Source: Lachnospiraceae bacterium
GTDB lineage: Bacteria; Bacillota; Clostridia; Lachnospirales; Lachnospiraceae
Direction of reading: 5' to 3'
Assembly: GCA_016284315.1 (NCBI GenBank)
Contig: JAEEOO010000012.1
Location: 1 to 64,000, forward strand
Length of the DNA stretch: 64,000 nt
This document shows positions 16,523-25,034 of the stretch, one piece after another. The position numbers and the translations under genes are program-made. Position 1 is the first letter of the stretch. Each line of letters starts with the position of its first letter. Below the pieces are notes generated by a model. It did not search any database, was not told where the DNA came from, and worked only from the letters and a program-made list of their open reading frames with translations.

Positions 16523-16628
16523 CAATAAATACTATGATGTTAAAAGTTTATATCCTTAACTGATTCTAGATCGCGACTATTCCAAAGAGCAAAGTTAAAA
16601 TGAGCATTTAAGTATGAAAGGAAAAATT

Positions 16629-17276
16629 ATGAACGATATCGAGGCAATCAAGGAAAGACACAGTGTTCGTAATTATGAAAGCAGGGAGATTGAGGCTGAG
16701 AAGAAAGAAAAGATCAAGGCCTTAATTGAAGAGGTCAACAAAGAAGGAAATCTTCATCTTCAGCTTAAAGAAAATGCGGGAGCGACATACAATAGGCTCC
16801 TTAATAGGGCAATGGGATTATCCAGTGCTCCCAGCGTTATAGCCTGTGTGGGAAAAGATGATGAGACTCTGGAAGAAAGAGTAGGCTATTACGGTGAAAG
16901 GCTTGTCCTTGAGATACAGAAGATGGGCCTTAATACCTGTTGGGCAGGTACCTTTAGCAGAAAAAATATTGACGCAGATGTAGCAGATGATGAAAAACTA
17001 GTTATAAGTATAGCCGTTGGTTATGGAAAGGATCAGGGAAGACCTCACAAATCAAAGACTGCTGAGCAGGTAATCGAAGCAAAGGGAGACAGACCGGCAT
17101 GGTTTTTAAAAGGTGTTGAGATGGCTCTTCTTGCACCTACCGCAATTAATCAGCAGAAGTTTAAAATCAGGTTAAACGAGGATGGAACTGTTGATATCAT
17201 TGACAAGGGCGGTCCCTTTGGCAAGGTAGATAAAGGAATTGTTAGAAGACATTTTGAGATAGGAGCGGAAAAATAA
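16629..17276 (+). CDS. Nitroreductase family protein (TM nitroreductase type)
   Basis: 215 residues of the FMN-dependent nitroreductase-like family, opening with the family hallmark AIKERHSVRNYESREI and containing LEIQKMGLNTCWAG, VGYGKDQGRPHKSK and LLAPTAINQQ. The substrate is unknown. ATG 16629 is preceded by AAAGGAAAAATT; an in-frame ATG at 16614 lies inside that site and is less likely. The stop TAA overlaps the msrA ATG by one base (TAATG), so the two are translationally coupled and may form an oxidative-stress pair. Confidence 0.88.
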   Translation: MNDIEAIKERHSVRNYESREIEAEKKEKIKALIEEVNKEGNLHLQLKENAGATYNRLLNRAMGLSSAPSVIACVGKDDETLEERVGYYGERLVLEIQKMGLNTCWAGTFSRKNIDADVADDEKLVISIAVGYGKDQGRPHKSKTAEQVIEAKGDRPAWFLKGVEMALLAPTAINQQKFKIRLNEDGTVDIIDKGGPFGKVDKGIVRRHFEIGAEK

Positions 17277-17761
17277 TGAAAGAGGCTTATTTTGCGGGAG
17301 GATGTTTTTGGTGCGTGACTCCCATATATAAAATGAATGGTGTTGAAAAGGTTATATGCGGATACGCCGGAGGAGACGAGGTTAATCCCACATATGAGGA
17401 TGTAAAACACCAGAAGACAGGACACAGGGAGACAATCAAACTTGTCTATGATCCTGAAAAGGTTTCATACGACAGACTGCTTGATATTTATTTTGCAAAC
17501 GTGGATCCCTTCGATGGGGAAGGTCAGTTTATTGATAAAGGTTTTTCCTATACGCTGGCTATATTCTATAATGACGATAGCGAGAAGGAACTTGCTATAA
17601 AGAAGCTTAACGAGATTGAAAGTAGTTCAGGTAAAAAGACTTATGTAGAAGTTCTGCCCTACAAGAATTTCTATGAAGCAGAGGAATATCATCAGGATTA
17701 TTATCTTAAGAATCCTGAGGCTTTTGAAAAAGAACTTATCGAATCGGGAAGAAAGAAATGA
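17276..17761 (+). CDS. msrA: Peptide methionine-(S)-S-oxide reductase MsrA
   Basis: 161 residues. The catalytic motif GGCFWC (C10, C13) is at the N-terminus, followed by GYAGG, the GHRETIKLVYDP stretch and EEYHQDYYLKNP near the end, all typical of MsrA. It reduces Met-S-sulfoxide in proteins and free form with thioredoxin. No MsrB domain is fused. It is coupled to the nitroreductase gene upstream. Confidence 0.97.
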   Translation: MKEAYFAGGCFWCVTPIYKMNGVEKVICGYAGGDEVNPTYEDVKHQKTGHRETIKLVYDPEKVSYDRLLDIYFANVDPFDGEGQFIDKGFSYTLAIFYNDDSEKELAIKKLNEIESSSGKKTYVEVLPYKNFYEAEEYHQDYYLKNPEAFEKELIESGRKK

Positions 17762-17925
17762 TGGAATAGAGTAAGCTTATTCTAGTCGATTCTGTAATCT
17801 GCAGAACTGATTCTACGATATGGAGAGACGTGTAGACCCAATTCTGCTATACGTTGATTGCTCTATGGACCTCATATTGATACGCTTTCACTGTAACCAA
17901 TAATCTTGGGCAGGAGGTAAAATAA

Positions 17926-18663
17926 ATGAATCAGGAATTGACCGGATCTTTTATAGCACAGCTTCGAAAAGAGAAGAACATGACACAAAAGGAGCTTGCC
18001 GATAAATTGGGCATCAGTGATAAAACGGTGTCAAAATGGGAGACAGGAAACGGGACCCCCGACGTGTCTCTTCTTCAACCGCTATGTAAAGAATTATCTG
18101 TCAATCTGAATGAACTTCTGTCCGGTGAAAGGCTCTCTGATGAGAGCTACAGTGGAAAGGCGGAAGAAAATATGATGAAATTGGCTAAAGATGCGGAAGA
18201 TGGAAGAAAGAACAAGAAAGTAGTTGGAATAATCGGAGCAGGGTGCGGAGTATTAATATTTTTGTTTTTTTTGGAATATGCAATTATTGCTTCAGGAGGC
18301 ACGATGGGAATTTTTGCTTTCCTTGATTTCCCTACATTGATAATGCTACTGGGATTGTTATTGGGAATAGAATTGATCTCCGGTAGATTTTTAGGAATAT
18401 TCAAAGCTCTTGGGGCTGCAATTAAGAATAGTAAAAATCTTGATGATGAAACCAGAAAGATACATGTTAGAGATTTAAAGTTCGCCATTATAGCCACAAT
18501 CATAGCAACATTGTTTGCAACTATAATTGGATTCATAAGTATGTTGCATAGTATTCAGGAACCCTCTACAATAGGACCATGTGTTGCTGTTCTTTCTGTT
18601 AGTTTTTTATATGGATTGATCATTGTGGCATTCTTGTATGCTTTTAGAGAGAGATTAAAGTAA
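17926..18663 (+). CDS. XRE family regulator with four membrane helices
   Basis: 245 residues. An HTH_3 domain occupies about residues 8-66 (MTQKELADKLGISDKTVSKWETG is the recognition region), followed by a linker and about four hydrophobic segments near 98-118, 128-148, 186-208 and 215-238. This is a common Firmicute architecture in which a DNA-binding head is tethered to the membrane; the signal and targets are unknown. AGGAGGTAAAATAA gives a strong ribosome site. The 164 bases upstream hold no gene. Confidence 0.88.
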   Translation: MNQELTGSFIAQLRKEKNMTQKELADKLGISDKTVSKWETGNGTPDVSLLQPLCKELSVNLNELLSGERLSDESYSGKAEENMMKLAKDAEDGRKNKKVVGIIGAGCGVLIFLFFLEYAIIASGGTMGIFAFLDFPTLIMLLGLLLGIELISGRFLGIFKALGAAIKNSKNLDDETRKIHVRDLKFAIIATIIATLFATIIGFISMLHSIQEPSTIGPCVAVLSVSFLYGLIIVAFLYAFRERLK

Positions 18664-18719
18664 CAGAAGGTCTTGATGTTTTACATTAAGTTACAAAAAG
18701 CGTGGTTTCGAATGTATAT

Positions 18720-18755
18720 AAAGACTCAGATCTGTTTGAGATTTGGGTCTTTTAT
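18720..18755 (+). terminator. Rho-independent terminator after the XRE gene
   Basis: AAAGACTCAGATCT (18720-18733) pairs with AGATTTGGGTCTTTT (18739-18752), then TATTATA. Nearly identical to the terminator at 16054-16090, with a shared 15-base block AAAGACTCAGATCTG. Confidence 0.85.
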
Positions 18756-18783
18756 TATATAATTGAAAAAGTAGGATGAACAT

Positions 18784-18960
18784 ATGTGGATAATTAAGCA
18801 GATATTTGATGGCGAATATGGTTGTGAGGAAAGAAACGGAAACGAACCAATGGTTTCTGTTACTCTTATAGACGAAAACGGAAATGAGAAGTACGCGACA
18901 GTGCCGGATTCTTTTCTTACTGAGAATAAACTTGATGTAGGATCGGAATGGGTAAGGTGA
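18784..18960 (+). CDS. Small DUF3006-like protein (58 residues)
   Basis: ATG 18784 to TGA 18960, MWIIKQIFDGEYGCEERNG at the start, then VSVTLIDENGNEKYATVPDS, ending DVGSEW. The layout (short strand, D-G-E/D-Y, more strands, a V-P-x-S/A-x-L step, then a G-S/D turn) resembles the small beta DUF3006 proteins. Function unknown. AGGATGAACAT serves as ribosome site. It ends 5 bases before the GH114-like lipoprotein gene, with a second protein of the same kind just after that gene. Confidence 0.6.
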   Translation: MWIIKQIFDGEYGCEERNGNEPMVSVTLIDENGNEKYATVPDSFLTENKLDVGSEWVR

Positions 18961-18965
18961 AAGTA

Positions 18966-19781
18966 ATGAGACGACAGCGCTTTATCAGTTTTTTTATAGT
19001 CTTACTTTTTGCACTGAGCATTGTTGGATGCAGCGCGGGTAAGATGAATTCGGGCTATGGAGTCTTCTTGAGCGAAAAGAAAGATCCTGAATCTTTGAAG
19101 GATTTCAATACCGTTGTCGTTGATGCTCAGTATTACTCAAAGGAAGAAATCGATGATTTCCACTCAGTCGGTCATACGGTATACAGTTATATAAACATTG
19201 GTTCTTTAGAGAACTTCAGAGATTATTATTACGAATACGTCGACCTTACTTTGGCTGAGTATGAAAACTGGGAAGAAGAGCGCTGGATCGATGTTTCCGA
19301 TAAACGCTGGCAGGGTTTTGTAATTGACGAATTGATCCCATCTCTTTTGGAAAAAGACATTGATGGATTTTTTGTTGATAACTGCGGTGTCTATTATCAG
19401 TATCCTGCAAAAGAGATCATGGACGGTCTGACTGTTATCCTGAAATCAATGATCGCGACCGGAAAAGCTGTTGTGATAAACGGAGGGGATACTTATATTG
19501 ATGCGTACTGTAATAGTGGCGGTAGCTGGGATGATGTAATGACCGGTATTAATCAGGAGAGCGTATTTTCAACTATACTCTGGGACGAAGGAACTTTTGG
19601 CGCAGCCTCCGAAGATGATAGGGAGTACTTTCAAGATTATGTAGAGCGTTACGCTGCAAAGGGCGCTGATATTTATCTTTTGGAGTATACCCAAGATAAG
19701 AGCTTAATTCGCAAGATAAAGAAGTACTGTAAAAAGAACGGATTTGAGTATTATATTGCAGATTCGTTGGAATTGGATTGA
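18966..19781 (+). CDS. GH114-like (endo-alpha-1,4-polygalactosaminidase family) lipoprotein
   Basis: 271 residues with a lipoprotein signal (lipobox IVGC) and a TIM-barrel resembling the TM1410/GH114 group: YINIGSLENFRDYY, ERWIDVSDKRW, DGFFVDNCGVY and VVINGGDTY. GH114 enzymes cleave galactosaminogalactan-type polymers; activity here is inferred only from similarity. The start at 18966 follows AGGTGAAAGTA; an in-frame ATG at 18948 would overlap the small upstream gene. It would sit on the outer face of the membrane. Confidence 0.82.
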   Translation: MRRQRFISFFIVLLFALSIVGCSAGKMNSGYGVFLSEKKDPESLKDFNTVVVDAQYYSKEEIDDFHSVGHTVYSYINIGSLENFRDYYYEYVDLTLAEYENWEEERWIDVSDKRWQGFVIDELIPSLLEKDIDGFFVDNCGVYYQYPAKEIMDGLTVILKSMIATGKAVVINGGDTYIDAYCNSGGSWDDVMTGINQESVFSTILWDEGTFGAASEDDREYFQDYVERYAAKGADIYLLEYTQDKSLIRKIKKYCKKNGFEYYIADSLELD

Positions 19782-19805
19782 TGGAGAAAATATAGGAGGA
19801 GACTT

Positions 19806-19976
19806 ATGGAGACTTGGTTTTATGAAGTTGTAAGCATAGACGGGGATTATGCAAATCTTAAAAGAACCGATATTGAATCGGATGAATTAAAGCTTGTAGC
19901 AAGAGCATTGCTTCCGCCGGAGATAACTGAAGGCAGCAGGCTTAAGTATGAGATGATGCAGTACGAGATGTGTTAG
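19806..19976 (+). CDS. Small DUF3006-like protein (56 residues)
   Basis: ATG 19806 to TAG 19976: METWFYEVVSIDGDYANLKR, then a V-x-x-x-L-L-P-P-x-I step, TEGSRLKYE and a short tail. The IDGDYA and LLPPEITEGSRL elements are typical of DUF3006-like small beta proteins. TAGGAGGAGACTT is a strong ribosome site. It looks related to the 58-residue protein on the other side of the lipoprotein gene. Function unknown. Confidence 0.65.
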   Translation: METWFYEVVSIDGDYANLKRTDIESDELKLVARALLPPEITEGSRLKYEMMQYEMC

Positions 19977-20024
19977 TAAGAAAGAGGATTAACCGGGAGG
20001 GAGATATTCAAAGGTGTTACATAA

Positions 20025-20053
20025 TGGTCACTTAACCCCGTCCCCGGTGGACA
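20025..20053. repeat. GC-rich palindromic repeat, single unit (locus B)
   Basis: One unit in the opposite orientation to locus A: TGGTCACTTAACCCCGTCCCCGG-type core ending GTGGACA. It lies 48 bases after the stop of the small DUF3006-like gene. Confidence 0.75.
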
Positions 20054-20140
20054 ATTGCATTGACGGAAGTACGGCGTGACTTTATAATTTAAGGGTAGGG
20101 TTTCAAGTAAACGTAAGAAGGTTAAGAGAGGGTTAAAAAC

Positions 20141-20533
20141 ATGGATGAGAGAAATCTTTCGGTACATAACATTTGGGGATTTGCAGGACCTATTTGGATG
20201 ACTATTGTTGGTTCTGTCTTTGCTATCAGTGGGCTTGCTTCTTTGGATGCTTCTATGGGCGCCGGCAATCTTGTAATGGCTGTTATAGGCTGCGGACTTA
20301 TCGGCGGAGCAATTGCTTTGTTCATTGGGATCGGTAGAAGAAATTCAAGGATCAGAAGCGTCCTTATAAGACAGCATTTCAGAGCTAAATGCGCTAAGTG
20401 CGGTCAGGAATTTGACTATACCGGATTGCAGGTTTTAAAGCACAGAAGCTGGCCTACAGGATATATTGATTGTCCTCATTGCCGTGCCCACAACGGACAT
20501 GTGATCTCAAATCTCCTTGAGATCCAGCAGTAA
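20141..20533 (+). CDS. Membrane protein with C-terminal zinc ribbon
   Basis: 130 residues. Two hydrophobic segments (about 13-33 and 40-63) are followed by a basic stretch and a zinc-ribbon-like region with two cysteine pairs, CAKCGQEF and CPHCRAHNGH. No family name is certain. Transcription context: alone between the repeat at 20025 and truB. The sequence AGAGGGTTAAAAAC precedes the ATG. Confidence 0.75.
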   Translation: MDERNLSVHNIWGFAGPIWMTIVGSVFAISGLASLDASMGAGNLVMAVIGCGLIGGAIALFIGIGRRNSRIRSVLIRQHFRAKCAKCGQEFDYTGLQVLKHRSWPTGYIDCPHCRAHNGHVISNLLEIQQ

Positions 20534-20571
20534 AGCATTGATCTAATAGAATCTATAAGAATTAATTTTGG

Positions 20572-20603
20572 CAGCAAATAATTCTTTCGGGGATTATTTG
20601 CTG
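20572..20603 (+). terminator. 11-bp perfect hairpin, weak terminator candidate
   Basis: CAGCAAATAAT (20572-20582) and ATTATTTGCTG (20593-20603) pair perfectly around a 10-base loop. Only TACTTGTG follows, with no T run, so it may stabilise or process RNA rather than terminate. Confidence 0.45.
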
Positions 20604-20636
20604 TACTTGTGTAAATAGGAATTACTTAGCTTAAAC

Positions 20637-21545
20637 ATGACAAATAATTATAACGGAATCGTAAATGTATATAAGGGAAAGGACTTTACATCCTTTGATG
20701 TGGTTGCAAAGCTCCGCGGTATCTTCGGCCAGAGAAAGATCGGCCATACCGGAACTTTGGATCCCGATGCTACCGGCGTTCTACCTATTTGCCTTGGCAA
20801 CGGAACAAAGGTTGTTGAGCTTTTGATGGACCATGATAAGGAATACGTGGCTGAACTCCTTCTTGGTGTTAAAACTGATACCCTTGATATTGGAGGAGAG
20901 GTCCTTGAGAAGAGGGATGCCTCAGGAATAACCGAGGAACAGGTTAGGGATGTGATAAAAAACTTTATCGGAGAGATCGACCAGGTTCCGCCTATGTATT
21001 CCGCTATCAAGGTTAACGGTCAGAAGCTATGCAATCTTGCTCGCAAAGGCCAGGTGGTTGAGCGCGAGGCAAGGAAGGTTACGGTTCACGAGATAGAGAT
21101 CCTAGATATCAAACTCCCCGTGATCAAGATGAGAGTGCACTGCTCCAAGGGAACATATATCAGAACTCTTTGCGATGATATCGGAGAGAAGCTGGGATGC
21201 GGCGGCTGCATGCAGAGCCTTGAGAGAACAAGGGTAGGCATATTCGGAAAAGAAGATGCTCTTACTCTTGATGAAATTCAGAAACTTAAGGATGAGGACA
21301 GGCTTTCTGAGATCGTAAGACCAGTTGACGGACTCTTTGAAGAGTATCCTAAAATGGTTGTTACTGAAGAAGCATTAAAGAAACTTGAAAACGGAAATGT
21401 ATTGGCTGATGATGATTATGTAAACAGCAACACGGTAAATGTGCAATCATGTGTCAGAGTATACAGACCTGATATGACTTTTGCGGGTATTTACAAGAAA
21501 GATCCCGAGACTAATCTTTATAAACCGGAGAAGATGTTTTTATGA
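20637..21545 (+). CDS. truB: tRNA pseudouridine(55) synthase TruB
   Basis: 302 residues. Motif GHTGTLDPDATGVLP holds the catalytic aspartate (D42), and VPPMYSAIKVNGQKLCNLARKG and HCSKGTYIRTLCDDIGEKLG are also family-typical. It makes pseudouridine 55 in the T loop of tRNAs. Usual neighbours (rbfA, ribF) are absent; instead it overlaps a HAD phosphatase gene by 4 bases (ATGA). Confidence 0.97.
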   Translation: MTNNYNGIVNVYKGKDFTSFDVVAKLRGIFGQRKIGHTGTLDPDATGVLPICLGNGTKVVELLMDHDKEYVAELLLGVKTDTLDIGGEVLEKRDASGITEEQVRDVIKNFIGEIDQVPPMYSAIKVNGQKLCNLARKGQVVEREARKVTVHEIEILDIKLPVIKMRVHCSKGTYIRTLCDDIGEKLGCGGCMQSLERTRVGIFGKEDALTLDEIQKLKDEDRLSEIVRPVDGLFEEYPKMVVTEEALKKLENGNVLADDDYVNSNTVNVQSCVRVYRPDMTFAGIYKKDPETNLYKPEKMFL

Positions 21546-22324
21546 AGGCAGTGTTTTTTGATATAGACGGTACCCTGTGGGACGAGACATTCGTTGTTCC
21601 CGACAGCGCCGTTAATGCTATAAGGCAATTAAGAAAGAATGGTCATCTTGCTTTTATCAATACAGGAAGAGCAAGAAGTAATATCATAGATGAGAAACTG
21701 CTTGGCATCGGATTTGACGGTATCGTTGCCGCCTGCGGTAATTACGTGGAGTACAAGGGGGAGGTTGTTTATAATAATTGTATGACTCCCGAACAAATAA
21801 GAGCTGTCATCGAGGTCTCCGACAGGTGCCACATGCCTATAGTTCTAGAGGGACCAAAGGTTCACTATATTTCTCCCGATGGCTTTGAGAAGGATCCTTA
21901 TGTTGATTACCTTTTTGAAAAGCTTGGGGAGAGGGCAAAGCTTACTACCGAATATGACGGAACAGAAGATATCAACAAGTTTTCTTCCGATGTTTTCGAG
22001 GATACGGATTACGAGACTATAAAAAAGGTGATACTTCCCTTTGTGGATCCCATCAATCATGATGGGGTTGTTCACGAGTTTGTTCCAAAGAATTCAAACA
22101 AGGCAGACGGAATCCGTATTATCTGTGAAAAACTTGGTATTTCAAAGGAGGATTGCTACGCCATAGGTGACAGCCACAATGACCTTGATATGCTGGAGTT
22201 TGCCGGACACGGGATCTGCATGGGCGGCGGAATGGAAAAGGCAATGGCGGTCTGCGAATATGTTACCGATACGCTTCATAACGACGGCGTGGAAAAGGCC
22301 CTCAAACACTATGGACTCATATAA
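21542..22324 (+). CDS. Cof-type HAD family hydrolase
   Basis: 260 residues. Motif I is FFDIDGTLW (nucleophile D in the first aspartate) and motif IV is IGDSHNDLDML, with a large C2-type cap between, as in Cof/YkrA-type sugar-phosphate or flavin-phosphate phosphatases. Substrate unknown. Translation is probably coupled to truB through the ATGA overlap. Confidence 0.92.
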   Translation: MKAVFFDIDGTLWDETFVVPDSAVNAIRQLRKNGHLAFINTGRARSNIIDEKLLGIGFDGIVAACGNYVEYKGEVVYNNCMTPEQIRAVIEVSDRCHMPIVLEGPKVHYISPDGFEKDPYVDYLFEKLGERAKLTTEYDGTEDINKFSSDVFEDTDYETIKKVILPFVDPINHDGVVHEFVPKNSNKADGIRIICEKLGISKEDCYAIGDSHNDLDMLEFAGHGICMGGGMEKAMAVCEYVTDTLHNDGVEKALKHYGLI

Positions 22325-22469
22325 TTTTGTATACAATTATACGTTTGGTCAAAGATTTCAAAATATTTTTAAAAATATTCACAAACTTGTCACTTTTATA
22401 TCTTGCTAAAATCAGTTTGTATTTTGTAATATATATCTGTAAAAATATGGATTGAATAAAGGAAAGACA

Positions 22470-24155
22470 ATGAATATCTCGACGATACTTACAATGGCAG
22501 GCGGGTTAGGCCTGTTTCTCTTTGGAATGAAACTCATGAGCCAGGCTATCGAAAAGGCCGCCGGCGCGAAACTAAGACATATACTTGAAAAGCTTACTAC
22601 GAACCGTTTTACCGGAATGATCGTAGGTATTTTCTTTACAGCCGCTATTCAGTCTTCTTCAGCTTGTACTGCAATGGTGGTCAGCTTCGTAAACGCAGGT
22701 CTTATGAATCTTTATCAGGCTGCAGGCGTTATCTTCGGTGCCAACATCGGTACTACCGTTACTTCACAGCTTGTTTCTTTTAACTTTTCGGCAGTAGCGC
22801 CTCTTATACTTCTTATCGGTGTACTCATAGTAATGTTTTCTAAAAAAGAACAGGTTAAGCAGATTGGCGAGATCGTTGTCGGTTTCGGTATCTTGTTTGT
22901 GGGCCTTGAGACTATGAAGAATGCAATGGCAGTTCTTAAGGACAATGCAATTATGGTTGATATTTTCAGTTCCCTTAAGAATCCCTTCCTTGCAACCCTT
23001 ATCGGCTTCGGCCTTACTGCGATCATCCAGAGTTCATCCGTTACTGTTTCCATCGCCCTTTTGATGGCTCAGCAGGATCTGCTTGATCTTCATATCATCC
23101 TTTATATCATTCTTGGATGTAACATCGGAGCAACAGCAACGGCAATGCTGGCGTCCCTTTCAGGTAAGAAGGATGCTAAGAGAGCGGCGCTTATCCACTT
23201 TTGGTTTAACGTGATCGGAACTGTAGTGATCTACATCATACTGGCTATAAGCAACATAATTGCAAAGAATGCAAATATGGAAGTGGATCCTATAGTAAAA
23301 GGCCTTATGGCTATCTCAAATAACGACAACGGACGTTTCGTTGCAAACGCTCATACTTTGATAAAGGTATTCCAGGTAATCGTTTTGTTCCCCTTCATGA
23401 CACCCATCGTAAAGCTCTCTTGTGCCTGCGTTCGAGGCGAAGACAAGAAGGTTGGTTACCGCGAAGCCGGCCAGCTTAAGTACATCGGTAACAAGGTGGT
23501 ATTTAACCCCGCTACCGCAGTAGTAGAAGTTATCAAAGAACTTGATCGTATGGCTTCCCTTGCAAGCGAGAACTTGAACAGAGCCATGAACGCTCTTATC
23601 ACTCTCGACCAGGAGGACATTGATGAGGTTTACGAGGTTGAGAAGAACATTGATTACCTTAACCACGCAATAACCGATTACCTTGTTAAGATAAACCAGA
23701 CAACCCTTCCTATCGAAGACTTGAAACAGATCGGTGCGCTTTTCCATGTAGCAAACGATATCGAAAGAATCGGTGACCATGCCGAGAATGTCGCAGATGC
23801 TGCTGTAATGAGACGAGACAACGGTGCTGTGATCTCCAAAGAAGCTCAGAAAGAACTTGGCGAAATGCTTGATATGGTTAATACCAATATCCAGTATGCG
23901 ATCCAGATGTTCGTTAAGGGTGATGAAACCCATATGAAGGACGTTGTTGAACTCGAGGAAAAGATCGACAAGAAGGAAAAAGAACTTCAGCAGAATCATG
24001 TCGACAGACTTACAAGAGGAGAGTGTTCTCCCGAAGCCGGCATGATCTTCTCGGATATCGTTTCCGGACTTGAAAGAGTTGGAGACCACGCAACCAACAT
24101 TGCGTTCGCTATTGTTGAGAATAACAAGAAGATCGAAGAAGAAGAGATCTCTTAA
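22470..24155 (+). CDS. Na+/Pi symporter with PhoU-like C-terminus
   Basis: 561 residues. The NptA/YjbB-type membrane domain contains the paired repeats AAIQSSSACTAMVV and AIIQSSSVTVSIAL, typical of Na/phosphate cotransporters. Residues about 340-555 form two PhoU-like helical bundles (ERIGDHAENVADAA and ERVGDHATNIAFAI, each with E-x-x-D). The ATG at 22470 follows AAAGGAAAGAC; the TTG at 22452 is an unlikely start. An AT-rich gap of about 145 bases upstream probably holds its promoter, but no clear -35/-10 pair was fixed. Confidence 0.93.
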   Translation: MNISTILTMAGGLGLFLFGMKLMSQAIEKAAGAKLRHILEKLTTNRFTGMIVGIFFTAAIQSSSACTAMVVSFVNAGLMNLYQAAGVIFGANIGTTVTSQLVSFNFSAVAPLILLIGVLIVMFSKKEQVKQIGEIVVGFGILFVGLETMKNAMAVLKDNAIMVDIFSSLKNPFLATLIGFGLTAIIQSSSVTVSIALLMAQQDLLDLHIILYIILGCNIGATATAMLASLSGKKDAKRAALIHFWFNVIGTVVIYIILAISNIIAKNANMEVDPIVKGLMAISNNDNGRFVANAHTLIKVFQVIVLFPFMTPIVKLSCACVRGEDKKVGYREAGQLKYIGNKVVFNPATAVVEVIKELDRMASLASENLNRAMNALITLDQEDIDEVYEVEKNIDYLNHAITDYLVKINQTTLPIEDLKQIGALFHVANDIERIGDHAENVADAAVMRRDNGAVISKEAQKELGEMLDMVNTNIQYAIQMFVKGDETHMKDVVELEEKIDKKEKELQQNHVDRLTRGECSPEAGMIFSDIVSGLERVGDHATNIAFAIVENNKKIEEEEIS

Positions 24156-24170
24156 TATAGTTCATGATTC

Positions 24171-24202
24171 AATCCCTGTCTGAATAAGGCAGGGATTTTT
24201 TT
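24171..24202 (+). terminator. Rho-independent terminator after the Na/Pi symporter gene
   Basis: AATCCCTG and CAGGGATT pair around TCTGAATAAGG-type loop, followed by T residues to about 24202. Confidence 0.88.
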
Positions 24203-24204
24203 GC

Positions 24205-24237
24205 GCAAAAAAGAGCACAGACATTTTATCTGTGCTC
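24205..24237 (-). terminator. Rho-independent terminator of the LytTR gene (minus strand)
   Basis: GAGCACAGA (24213-24221) pairs with TCTGTGCTC (24229-24237); on the minus strand it is followed by a run of T. The stop codon of the regulator (24226-24228) lies in the loop. Confidence 0.85.
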
Positions 24238-24936
24238 GAATTTATATGCTGCGATCATCTGTTTGATAGCTGCCTGCTTTTTGGTGTTAACGGGGAGGAT
24301 GTCTCCGTTATCCATTGTAACGCTGGCTCCGTCTGAACCTTCTACGTGGGCCAGATTGACCATGATGCCTCGGTTGATGGTACAGAAGTCTTCACAATCC
24401 TCAAGAGGCTCACAGAGCGTTGAGAAGGGACCACGGCACTTGGTGGGCTCGGGACAGTGGATTATGCAGTAGTTTGAGTCTGAATTGATGTATATGATAT
24501 CTGAATACTTAATGGATAATTCAAGCTTTCCGGTTGCAACCGCAAGGTATTTATCCTCTACGGGAGAGAGGATGGCCTGAATATCATTCATAACCTGATA
24601 TAACTTGTTGGGAAGCAAAGGTTTTATAAGATATCCAAATGCATGAACGCTGAAAGCATCAGGCATATGATCGGTTGAGGAAGTAAGGAAAACAAGAACC
24701 ACGTTCTTATCTCTCTTTCTCATGTCAGTGGCGGTATCGATACCGTTCTTTTTTTCCATGAATATATCCATGAAAACAATATCAAATGACCCTTCACGGC
24801 AGGCTTCGAGGAATTCCTCTCCGTTGTCGTATTCCGTCATTGAAAGATCAAGACCTGTTTCTATATGCCATTTGTGTAGAAAATGACGAAGACTGATTCG
24901 TATGGTAGGATCGTCATCAACTATCGCAATATTCAT
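24226..24936 (-). CDS. LytTR family response regulator
   Basis: 236 residues. Receiver domain (1-120) with acidic pocket DDD (7-9), phospho-acceptor D57 in VFMDIFM and K in YLIKPLLP; LytTR DNA-binding domain (about 128-232) with KLELSIKYSDIIYINSDSNYC and a NRGIMVNLAHVE strand. No partner kinase is adjacent. Such regulators usually bind pairs of short direct repeats at promoters. It ends in a terminator overlapping its stop codon. Confidence 0.94.
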   Translation of the reverse strand: MNIAIVDDDPTIRISLRHFLHKWHIETGLDLSMTEYDNGEEFLEACREGSFDIVFMDIFMEKKNGIDTATDMRKRDKNVVLVFLTSSTDHMPDAFSVHAFGYLIKPLLPNKLYQVMNDIQAILSPVEDKYLAVATGKLELSIKYSDIIYINSDSNYCIIHCPEPTKCRGPFSTLCEPLEDCEDFCTINRGIMVNLAHVEGSDGASVTMDNGDILPVNTKKQAAIKQMIAAYKFEHR

Positions 24937-25034
24937 ACATTCTCCTTAAGATACTAAGAAATAGGCGCACAAAAAGAGAACCGTGCCTACAATCACAATA
25001 GAAGTATAAAATAAATATTATAATAATTCAACGA

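Noticed and set aside
23316-24089. 257-codon minus-strand frame opposite the Na/Pi symporter gene
   Set aside because: Antisense to the strongly conserved PhoU-like region; the open frame follows from codon bias.
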